From contig CAJNDS010000425.1 in NCBI GenBank assembly GCA_905221605.1, forward strand, positions 27,501 to 91,500: a DNA stretch of 64,000 bases. The letters run 5' to 3'. The notes under the pieces are model-generated. The model did no database searches. It was not told the DNA's origin and saw only the letters and a list, made by a program, of their open reading frames with translations. Both the position numbers and the translations under genes were made by a program. The DNA is from Symbiodinium natans (Eukaryota > Sar > Dinophyceae > Suessiales > Symbiodiniaceae). This document shows positions 20,150-29,216 of the stretch, piece after piece. The number at the start of each line of letters is the position of its first letter. Position 1 is the stretch's first letter.

Positions 20150-21130
20150 TTTCGACTTGGCATGCCGGGTCAAGGCCTTAGCTGTGCGGTGGCATGCAGT
20201 CGCTGAAGAATGGTTTATTGGGGCCGAATAGTCCCGAAAACCCTAACCCTTCAAACGCCGTACACCCTAAACCCCAAACCTCTAAACCCTAAAACCTAAA
20301 CCCTAAACTCTAACCCCCCTAACCCTAACACCTACACCCGAAAACCTGCTAAGTTCTAGCCAAACAAAGCACAAAACTCCTCAGGAGACTCTTCTTGTCC
20401 CTCTAGGGGTACGGTAAAAACTCGGGTGCCCCACTCCATTGCACCAATGGAGGGGACCCTAACTCCTGGAGGCCCAAGAGCCCTAAACCCTGAGACCTAA
20501 ACCCTGAGCCCTAAACCCTAAACCCTAAACCCTAAACCCTAAACCCTAAACCCTAAACCCTAAACCCTAAACCCTAAACCCTAAACCCTAAACCCTTAAG
20601 CCCCTAAAGACCCTCAAACCCTGTGTAGGGTTTAGAGTGCAGGGTTTGGGGGTTGAGGGGCCTTCGGGCAACCAGTTGTGTCACCTTTCGAACAAAATCC
20701 TATTTCGTGAGTGTGAACCCCCTTAAATGCAAAAACCTAAGTTTGCCATGGTCATAAGGGGAGTTCCCACCCACCCGCCGCCCCCGCCCAAAAAAATAAA
20801 AATGAAAAACAACAACTCTAACAAAAAACTGCAAAAGACATCTCTCCATATGGTCATTTTCCCCAAACATGCCCCTAAGCTAGTAGAATGTTGAAGAACG
20901 CCCCAAAAGGGGTACGTACCCCTGTTTTGCGACACCCTAAACCCTAAACCCTAAACCCTAAACCCTAAACCCTAAACCCGAAACCCGAACCCCAAACCCT
21001 GAACCCATCTCCCTGAACCCATCTGAACCCTAAACCCTAAACCAAACCACCATAGAGTCACCCTAGTCGCCCGGACTAAGGCCGAAAAAGGACCGGCCGA
21101 CACCACTCCCCGACGCTCTCTTCTCCCAGG
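20150..21130. other. intron-like stretch without a gene
   Basis: A CCCTAAA array at 20510-20596, degenerate repeats at 20225-20345 and 20935-21040, and unique sequence between. No supported exon until near 21130, where CCCAG is followed by a short acidic frame (EDDPTLG). Confidence 0.4.
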
Positions 21131-21285
21131 AGGACGACCCAACTTTAGGAGCTAGGGTTCGGGGTTCAGGGTTTAGGGTTTAGGGTTGAGGGTTGAGGGT
21201 TTAGGGTTGAGGGTTAGGGTTTAGGGTTGAGGTTTGAGGGTTGAGGGTTTAGGGTTTAGGGGCCCTAACATCCTCAGCCGTTAAG

Positions 21286-21412
21286 CTCGGTGCGGCATCT
21301 GCGCAGGACATCCCTGTTCACAATACTTTCATCCAGTTCGATGCGCCTGGCAGCTGGGGCCCTCAGAAGCCTTGTGATGAGGACCAGGTTTCATCTGAGA
21401 CTTGTGCCCCCC
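21286..21412 (+). CDS. candidate exon with NTFIQFDAP motif
   Basis: AG acceptor at 21284-21285. It reads LGAASAQDIPVHNTFIQFDA then PGSWGPQKPCDEDQVSSETC. An NTFI-x-F motif of this kind is one I associate with N-terminal parts of dinoflagellate proteins, often RNA-binding ones; this is recollection, not a search. The frame runs into C-rich repeats at 21413, so the right boundary is open. It may start the gene that leads to the HECT exons. Confidence 0.45.
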
Positions 21413-21424
21413 CTCCCCCGCCAA

Positions 21425-21550
21425 TACCCCCTAAAAACCCCCAAAATACCCCCAAAATACCCCCCAAAATACCCCCAAAATACCCCCAAAATACCCCCAA
21501 AATACCCCCAAAAAAACCCCAAAAAAACCCCAAAATACCCCCAAATACGC
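21425..21550. repeat. CCCCCAAAATA 11-bp repeats
   Basis: About ten units of an 11-bp C-rich repeat with AAAAAA variants; TA-rich CCCCATATA-like units follow to 21640. Confidence 0.85.
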
Positions 21551-21811
21551 GGTTAAATACCCCCTATGTACCCCCCATGTATCCCTTATATATCCCCAAT
21601 ATATCCCCCATATACTCCCTATATACCTCCTCTACATACCTGTATATAGCCCTAACGTACGCTGTGGCGTTGTTCCAATGCGTTCACCTCCGGCAGTCCC
21701 TTCCGGACACATCTGGAGACAAGACTTTGGCCACATGCTTCCTTGTTCCTGGCTTGTCAGCATCAGAGTCTTAGTAGAGTGATTTGCGCACTTCACTTCC
21801 ATAAAATCCAG

Positions 21812-22035
21812 ACTTTGTGGTGGGCTGCGCGGCCCCAGCGCCCGCGGCGGGGCACGATGCATCCACTGGTCAAGCTCGTTCTGCTGAGCTGCGGCGCGGA
21901 TGCGCACCGCATCCGGAGCCACTCCGCACCAGCAGAGCCCCTGGACCTCACAGCGGCGGCGACGCTGCGCGAGATCGCGGGTGTGCATCTTGCGGACGAG
22001 CTCGGCTGGACAGGCAGGGACATGTGGATGCCCGG
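21812..22035 (+). CDS. candidate upstream exon of the HECT gene
   Basis: TCCAG acceptor (21807-21811) and GTAGGG donor at 22036. It reads TLWWAARPQRPRRGTMHPLV, then VKLVLLSCGADAHRIRSHSA, then a Leu/Ala-rich helix-prone part. High GC like the HECT exons. Its end phase (2) does not match exon A at 22111 (phase 0), so another exon or another boundary must exist between them. Confidence 0.4.
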
Positions 22036-22110
22036 GTAGGGGACCCTTGATATCAGGTGTTAGGGTTTAGGGCTTAGGGTTTAGGGGGAACAATCATTGC
22101 AACTCAACAG

Positions 22111-24896
22111 AAGCGACGAGAGATTGTCGATGCAGGCTTCATGTGGTACCAGACCGTTCACGGTGGCTCGAAGCTTTGGATCACCGTCGACCGCCACGGC
22201 AACCAGTCTCTTTTCGAGCAGTCTCGGAAGCAGCTCTGGTCCGAGAATCCGAAGAAGCCCCACATGCCCGTTTGGTTCACGGACTGGTCCAGCTATCATC
22301 GCCTTCGGGTCCAGTTCAGAGGTGAGAGTGGAATAGACCAAGGTGGACTGGCCCGCGAGTGGCTGCAGCTAGTGCTGCAGTCCATCGTCCTCCCAGAGAC
22401 GCGGCAACGACAAGGCCTGAGATGTGTGACGCTTGGGGAGTGCAGTGAGGCTCCAAGTCCTCAGTACCTGCTGCAGGCCCTTCCCACCGGCAACGTGATT
22501 CCAATCATGGGGTGGAAGCACGAGCAGTCCACCTGGGACCTAAACCACACAAACCTGCTCAGGCTTTGGACGAGAACTGCCCATGACATGGCCTCAGATA
22601 TCAAGGCCGAGGTTGACCAGAAAGGCTACTTGCAAACCGGGGTCTCAAAACTCTATGGCTTGACCAAGGATGAGTTGACCCAGACAGCGGAAGAAGGCTT
22701 GCTGAATCTCTGGACGTCCCGTGCAGGCGCCGTGATCTCTCACGCGAAGCGTGAGGCGGGGAGGGAGGCCCTGCTGAGCTACTGGCTGTCCAGTGCTTAC
22801 GACGTGGTCATGGGCATCAATCGTGATACACGGACGCTTCCCCAAGAGGCCCTGAAGCGCTATAACTTCCTAGGCCAGTGGCTTGCCAGAGCCTACGTGA
22901 TCAGCAAGGAGGGCTTCTCGCCAGTGGGGTTCCACCCCCTCATCTACGAGAGCATCTATCATGGTCGGGTCCAGCCTCCCGAGTTCCTCCCCTGGCCGCG
23001 CCACTACAAGTGGGATGACACCATCCAGGAGTGCGAGTGGCTGGCGACCGTGTTCGGGAGGAGAAGCCCTCAGGAGCTCGAGTCGTACGGCTGGACAAGC
23101 TGCGATGAGTTGAAGGACCCGGCGACAGGGAAGTACGTGGACGAGAATTGCTTCAAGCCCCTCTACCGCGACCGAAGCATGTGGGAAGACGTGCTCTTCA
23201 CCGAGTGGGGTGCTTTCGTACCCTTGGGGGTGAATGAAACCGACTTGGTGCCCTTTGACCAGGCCAAGGAGTACACGCGGCTTCTGTGCCAGCACACCTG
23301 GGAGAAGGGCTTCGTGGATCCTGTCCGGGAGATCGTCGACGGATTTCGGGCCACAATTTCCAGCCGAAGCTTCTGGAGCAAGCTCAACTCCGCGGACGAC
23401 CTGAAGGATCTTGTTGAAGGCTCGCCAGAGAACCCTAAACCCTAAACCCTAAGCCCTAAGCCCTAAACCTAGAACCCTAAACCCTAAAACCCTGCCCTAA
23501 ACCCTAAAGTTGAAGGCTCGCCAGAGATCAACCTTCCGAGCCTCTTGGATGCTCTTGGCTACGCGGGGTTCACCGAAGCGGAGAAGCAGACGATGATCCA
23601 GACTCTCGAGGAGCTTTCGGGGCATCTGGAGACCACTACACACGTGGGTTTAGGGTTTAGGGTTTAGGGTTGAGGGTTTAGGGTTTAGGGTTTAGGGTTT
23701 AGGGTTTAGGGACGCGAAGCAATGGGGCACTACTGCAGCGGCTAGCGAGAACGGTTGGCAGGAGGGGTCCTATTTGACTTGTCGTCCCCCCCGCTTGCGC
23801 GCTTGATAGCCTGATTCATGGGTTGGCCTACTACCCCCCTCTGTACTACCCCCACCCCCCTTAGTTTCCCCCCCCTAAATATCCTTAATTAGGCTCGATT
23901 ATCCCTACATAGCTTTAATTATGGGGGGAACCTAGGGGGGGGGGATGGGTAGGGGAACCCATGGCTGATAGCCGCCAGGACCTTCGACAGAAAGGGGAAG
24001 GTTTGCCGCCGATGGAAAGACCTCTTAGTCGCTTGCACGCACCACACATGGAAAGCCCTAAACCCTAACCCTAAACCCGAAACCCTAAACCCTAAACCCG
24101 AAACCCTTAAACCCTAAACCCTAAACCCCTAAACCCCAATCCTAAACCTAACCCTAAACCCTAAACCGATGACAAGTTTGGCTTCGCACTCCTTTTGTTC
24201 TCATCCGTTCGGTGCCCCAAGACCACAGAGACATCAGGATCCCACTTTTGGGGTATAAGGGCACCCTACAAGGTGGATTCTTTTTTTTTGGGGGGTCCCG
24301 AATCCCATGCTGCCGAGATAAGCTCGTGCGCTTCTTCACGGGCTCCTTCAAAGACCCCGTGGGCGGCTGGAAGCTCGGTGGGCCATTGGGACATTTTGTA
24401 TGATCCCTAATCGGGTTTAAGAGGATCATGTAAACCCTAAACCCTAGACCCTAAACCCTAAACCCTAAACCCTAAACCCTAAACTCTAAACCCCTAAGCC
24501 TTAAGGGCCATCCTAGGAAAGCTGCCAGTCCGCACTTCGTCGCACGGCCCGCAGACAGATGCGAACCACTCCACGGCACCTTGGGCTTCGCTTGGCCAGC
24601 TTCTTCTTGCAAAGTGTAAGGTCTAGCTGCACCGGAAACGCGAAGTCCGAAAACCCTACACCCTATACCCTACACCCTAAACCCCAAACCCTAAACCCTA
24701 AACCCTACACCCCAAACCTAAACCCTAAACCTCAGGGCATACCTGCTACAACCAGCTGCACATGGTCAAGCCGTGCCTGCAAGATGCCGCGAAGCTGGAA
24801 GAGATGATCCTCGAATCCATCGCCTCGGAGGACGCCCCAAGGGGGGGGGGGAGGGGGGGGGGGGCACCTCAGAGCCAGGAGAACCCTCATCCCTAG
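22111..24896 (+). CDS. HECT-domain E3 ubiquitin ligase, C-terminal part, five exons
   Basis: Proposed join: 22111-23419, 23516-23643, 24323-24377, 24517-24615, 24736-24896. All junctions keep phase and the sum is 584 codons including TAG. HECT ligases take ubiquitin from E2 onto a catalytic Cys and pass it to substrates. Exon 1 holds the N-lobe start (RLRVQFRGESGIDQGGLARE). Exon 3 encodes the C-lobe motif LVRFFTGSFKDPVGGWKLG, equivalent to the family LLxFxTGTSRxPxxG. Exon 5 holds HTCYNQL, with the catalytic Cys codon at 24744-24746. Introns: GC-AG (23420-23515), GTGGGT-AG, GTGGGC-AG, GTAAGG-AG; all four contain telomere-like units. The last codons read through a poly-G tract (Gly/Arg) to TAG. 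The N-terminus and substrate-binding region lie upstream and are unresolved. The family is certain; single boundaries are inferred by reading. Confidence 0.85.
23420..23515 (+). other. 96-bp GC-AG intron of CCCTAAA units inside a 19-bp direct repeat
   Basis: The 19-mer GTTGAAGGCTCGCCAGAGA occurs at 23413-23431 and 23509-23527. Splicing between donor GC at 23420 and acceptor AG at 23514-23515 removes exactly one copy plus the repeat filler and restores the HECT frame (...DLVEGSPEINLPS...). The filler is about 77 bp of CCCTAAA, CCCTAAG and CCTAGAA units. Confidence 0.85.
23868..23940. mobile_element. hairpin-forming element in a HECT intron
   Basis: Left TAGTTTCCCCCC and right GGGGGGAACCTA are inverted. 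The AT-rich centre contains CTTAATTAGG-like stretches. It lies in the 679-bp intron between HECT exons 2 and 3. Copies were not found elsewhere by eye. Confidence 0.5.
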
Positions 24897-25610
24897 GGGG
24901 TTTAGGGTTTGGGGTTTAGGGTTTGGGGTTTAGGGTTTAGGGCTTAGGGTTTAGGGTTTCGGGTTTAGGGTTTAGGGATGACGGTTTAGGCCCTTGCTGA
25001 CAGCCGTCGCAACATGGTGGAAGCTTACAGTCCCCGCGACACGGCTGCTGCCCGCTTTCTAGGGCATCCTTAGGACATGAGAGGGAAGACAAGATGACCA
25101 CGCCGCCTGCAACATCTCTTGAATTCGTAGTATTTCGTTCGGATGTGCGAATGCTAAAGATCAAAAAGCGGCACGCCTGGTCCTGAAACTCTGTTCTACG
25201 CACCAAGACGTTGCAATACAACAGGCGAGCCCCCCAAAAAGGAGCCTTGTGGGATTCAGCCTTCACCACCCCCCCCCCCCCACCAAGTGTACGAAGCTTG
25301 GGGAATCCTGGGGACCTTATTCGATGCAGCAAGGGCAGGGCTTCCACGTTCGCAGGAGTTCGGCTTCGCTTGATTCCTGAGACGGGCACCGGACCTGGGA
25401 CGCCGCGCAGTATGATGCGGGAGCGGAGAAAACGAAGCGCGGGACTCCCTCTGGACTGGTATAGGGCTGCGTTTGCAAGCCGTTGCAAGCTCGTGGAGCG
25501 TGAAGCCTGACGCTTACACTATCTTACACTTACACCGTGGGATTTAGGGTTTAGGATGTTACGCTCAGGGTACGCGCTGTAGGGTACACAGGGTGCCGAG
25601 GGACCCGAAT
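24897..25610. other. unassigned stretch after the HECT gene
   Basis: TTTAGGG-like units at 24897-24985, then about 550 bp of unique sequence. A 183-codon minus frame ends in peptides made by repeat translation (LNPKP) and is rejected. A 99-codon + frame (25211-25510) has no recognisable domain. Confidence 0.35.
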
Positions 25611-25616
25611 TCCTAG

Positions 25617-25688
25617 CAGCCCCGAGCTTCTCGGCCCGCCAAGGCGTTGAGGATGAGAAGTCGTTGGCTACAGCTCCCGCTTGGATAG
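25617..25688 (+). CDS. candidate internal exon
   Basis: CTAG acceptor and consensus-like GTGAGC donor (25689). It reads APSFSARQGVEDEKSLATAP then AWI. Flanking repeats are sparse. Confidence 0.45.
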   Translation, partial: QPRASRPAKALRMRSRWLQLPLG

Positions 25689-26086
25689 GTGAGCGCGTGG
25701 ATGTCGGAGGTTTAGGATCTAGGAAAAACTAACGCAAGCCTAAACCCTAGACCCTAGACCCTGATTCCCAAACTGTCCCCTATTGTGGTCTCAAAGCTCT
25801 GCGGAGTGTATGATCACAGATGCTTTGTCTTAAAGAACGCTGAGGATAGGGTCCGGTGCACTAAATGGAATACTCCGCATTGTAGAAGGTGCCCCAGCCC
25901 TGAAAACATAGGCCCTAAACCCTTCCTGAAACCTTAAACCTTCGACCTTCAGCCTCAAGCCTTAAACCTTCAACCGAATCCCCCAAACCGCCCATATCGC
26001 CACAGCGACCCCAGCGCCAACAAGGGCCCAGAGAGTCCCTTTCAAGGGGTCGGCTGTGACCTTTGGCGCTTTTCGCCCTCCTGCTG

Positions 26087-26353
26087 TTGGGTTTAGGGTT
26101 TAGGGTTTAGGGTTTAGGGTTTAGGGTTTAGGGTTTAGGGTTTAGGGTTTAGGGTTTAGGGTTTAGGGTTTAGGGTTTAGGGTTTAGGGTTTAGGGTTTA
26201 GGGTTTAGGGTTTAGGGTTTAGGGTTTGGCGTTTAGGGTTTAGGGTTTAGGGTTTAGGGTTTAGGGTTTAGGGTTTAGGGTTTAGGGTTTAGGGTTTAGG
26301 GTTTAGGGTTTAGGGTTTAGGGTTTAGGGTTTAGGGTTTAGGGTTTAGGGTTT
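26087..26353. repeat. long TTTAGGG array
   Basis: About 38 units over 267 bp with one TTTGGCG variant near 26226. One of the longest perfect blocks in the window. Confidence 0.97.
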
Positions 26354-26798
26354 TTAAAACCAAGCCTGAACTCTCACCCCTAAACCATCGGTTTAGGGCT
26401 TGGGGTGTCAGGCCGAAGCTCACCCTTAGGGTTTCGAGTTTGAGGCCGAAGCTCTTGGGTAACCCCTAAAACCTCTGGAATTCCTGAACGCCTAGAGCCC
26501 TATGAGCCCCAAAGCCTGAAACCTTATAACCCCCAAACCCTAGAAATCCTACACCCTGGAAACCCTCATTCCTAAAGTCCTAACACCCTAAACTTACCCT
26601 AAAGTCTTTAAAGCCCTAGACCCTAAAGCCCTAGAACCCTAAAACCCTAAACCCTCAGACCCCAAACCCTAAAGCCCCTAAACCCAAAACCCTAAACCCC
26701 AAGCCCAAAGCCCTAAACCCTAAACCCCGTGTAAGCCCTCCAAAACCCCGATTAGCCCCAAGAGCTCCCACACTGGCCCGAAGCATCGTTCTTGCCAG

Positions 26799-26885
26799 GG
26801 CCATCCATGCAGAGCGTCGTCCAATCTGCGATGAAAGCCCCAGACCCAATACCGATCGGAACGCCAGCCGCGCGCTCGGCTGAGG
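26799..26885 (+). CDS. candidate internal exon
   Basis: CTTGCCAG acceptor and GTTCGG donor (26886). It reads PSMQSVVQSAMKAPDPIPIG then TPAARSAE. A degenerate CCCTAAA intron precedes it and TTTAGGG variants follow. Confidence 0.45.
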
Positions 26886-27177
26886 GTTCGGGGTTTAGGG
26901 TTCGGGGTTTAGGGTTTCGGGTTTAGGGTTTAGGGTTTAGGGTTCAGGGTTTCGGGTTTAGGGGAGTTTAGGGTTTATTGCTGAGGGCCACCAAAACCCC
27001 TATGCCTTAAACATGCAAGGCCTCCACAATAGCCCCAAGAATAACCACAGTGTAGTGAAGTGGCCATATCATCCTTTGAAAGGATTATAGGGCCACCTGT
27101 TTCTCGAACTCCCTGTTACGGCCTGCTTTGAAGCCTACACCCTGAACCCTCACCCTTGAAGGGGCTTTGTTTGGGGG

Positions 27178-27420
27178 TTTAGGGTCTAGGGTCTAGGGTC
27201 TAGGGTCTAGGGTTTAGGGTTTAGGGTTTAGGGTTTAGGGTTTCGGGTTTAGGGTTTAGGGATGCCACTAGAGAGAGCTGCCCACGTGAGACTGTGCAGA
27301 CGGCGTGGCTAAGGCGCCGGAGCAGCCGCCCAGGCTTGGCAGACTTGTAGCAGGGTTTAGGGTTTAGGGTTTAGGGTTTAGGGCTTAGGGTTTAGGGTTT
27401 AGGGTTTAGGGCGCAGGCAA
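27178..27420. repeat. TTTAGGG / TCTAGGG blocks
   Basis: TCTAGGG units (27180-27210) precede TTTAGGG units; a second block is at 27354-27411. The roughly 90-bp island between has no firm exon. Confidence 0.85.
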
Positions 27421-27574
27421 CGAGAGCGGCTGAGGGGCTTGCGGCCCCAAACCCCGAACTAGCCCTATACACCCTACTTGGAGGTTCATGGGTACTTGCA
27501 AGTAGGGTTACAAGTCGAGTCATTGTATAGTTCGGGTACCTGTAACAAGTATCTAAGGTTGGAACCATGGGCCC

Positions 27575-27700
27575 TTATTATGGTCCATTACCCTTGTTTA
27601 TAGGGATCTGAAGTATGGGCCCTGATTAGAGATAGTGTACATAAGGGTGAAAAAAAAGGGCCCCAAATTAAGGGCCCATACTTCGGATCCCCTAAAGCAG
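27575..27700. mobile_element. degenerate hairpin element, family C, copy 2
   Basis: It shares GGTCC(A/G)TTACC ... AGGG-TCTGAAGTATGGGCCC with 10597 and 32376. The 3' part AAGGGCCCATACTTCGGATCCC is complementary to the inner GGGATCTGAAGTATGGGCCC, so the element can fold on itself. Confidence 0.6.
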
Positions 27701-27945
27701 GGTTTAGGGTTTAGGGTTTAGGGTTGGGATCTCCGGTTCGATTTGTCTTGGAGCTTCTGAGCATCGCTTGGCTTTGGGAGCGACGTCTTCGGGCCAAGAC
27801 CACATCATCCCGAAGCCCATGTCCCTCCCCTAAACCCTAAACCCTAAACCCTAAACCCTAAACCCTAAACCCTGGACCCTATGCCCGAAGCCTTCACCCT
27901 TACACTCCTCAACCCTGAAGCCCCCAGCCCGCGGAATTCTTACAG

Positions 27946-27987
27946 GCCTCTGCCAGCCGATCTTCCATCGGCTCAGTTCTCAGCCAT
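27946..27987 (+). CDS. candidate 42-nt micro-exon
   Basis: TTACAG acceptor and a near-perfect GTAAGTGCG donor bound exactly 14 codons, ASASRSSIGSVLSH. The two strong splice sites make this one of the more convincing small exons. Confidence 0.55.
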
Positions 27988-28049
27988 GTAAGTGCGGTCC
28001 ATGTCGTGTGCGGTACCAGAATGAGAGTTCGGGCTTGGGGATCGAACTC

Positions 28050-28700
28050 GGGTTTGGGGTTCGAATCTCCCTGTAGGGGGATTCATCATCGGAGCCCAAA
28101 CAAAGGACCCTTATGCAGGGGAACGTCCGCATAACCCCTTGAGGGATCCTATAGGGGTCGAATTCCCAAACTCCCCCTAAGAACGTAAAGCCGTAAGACC
28201 TTCAAGCGGTAAAGCAGGCGCTGGCCTGTTACATGCTCGGGAGATGGGCCAGAGGCTTGTGGAGTTTAGGGTTTTGTTTAGGGGTTCGAGGCCCTGATGA
28301 TATGAGTTGGGATCGCCCGGCATTTCCTAACATATCTCTAAATGCAATCATCCTCATTATCGGAACACCAAAAAGAGGCACCCCTGATATAAAAACTATA
28401 TACATATGTATATATATATATATGTATGTATAGACCCCGGCCCTCTCCCATTATACACGCGTCCATTTGCGCATGTTGCGCGTGAAAAGATGTCTTGCGG
28501 AATTCAGGTCGGCAGTGCCCAGCATCATGAAGGGCTTTGCAAGAGGTGCTGCTTCTTCCCAAAAGGCGCCCAGGGGAGCTCAGAGTTGGGTGGTAGGCTT
28601 CCTTGGTGGTGAGGGAGCAGAGGTACTACTTTAGGGGGTTCTATGTTGGGATCATGTAGCAATTCACCCTTTCACTCCTCCTTACCAACAGTGGATAGGC
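28050..28700. other. unassigned stretch with TIR-like and TA-rich parts
   Basis: TAGGGGGATTC (about 28075) and GAATTCCC...TCCCCCTA (about 28160-28180) are loosely inverted. A TA microsatellite lies at 28394-28432. No supported gene. Confidence 0.35.
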
Positions 28701-29108
28701 TTGAGTACTGTTGGGGGGGCTTCCTGTGGAGTCCACATGAAACAAAATTGGGACCTGCAAGGGCATTTTCTAGGACTTTGTGTGTTGCTTGGGGTTTCAG
28801 CTGAAGGTTATGAGTTTGGGTATTTTGACTCGTGTACTGACCTTGAACCTATTTGCTTTTGCAATTTACCATCCCTTAGACATCAAAAACTGAGAATCGC
28901 CAACCCCTTCCCAAGTGTCATCTGAAACAGATCGCAGGTGGTGTAAGGATGCATGTAGGTGTTCTTGTGAGTAGTTAAAAACACCGATGGCTGTCAATTA
29001 CCGAACAATGCCAGGGTTGCAGTTTAAGAGCAGGCTCTTTGACATTGCACTGAGATCTCCTGCAAGCGAGCTCAGCATGGCTGTACTTTCAGGGCAGATG
29101 TCCAGCAT
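28701..29108. other. 5' flank of the membrane-protein gene
   Basis: It holds a 74-codon frame without recognisable features and no telomere-like units. No clear spliced-leader relic was seen. Confidence 0.3.
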
Positions 29109-29216
29109 TTGGGTTATTCGGCTATCCAGATGAACTTACACATTGTATGGGCTGCTTTGGAGAATGCTGGCTGTAGCTTGAAGTCTTCAGGGATTAGCCT
29201 TCTCAAGCCGAAGTTC

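Noticed and set aside
24937-25488. 183-codon minus frame after the HECT gene
   Set aside because: Its C-terminus (LNPKPETLNPKP) is the translation of CCCTAAA-type units, and the rest has no recognisable domain.
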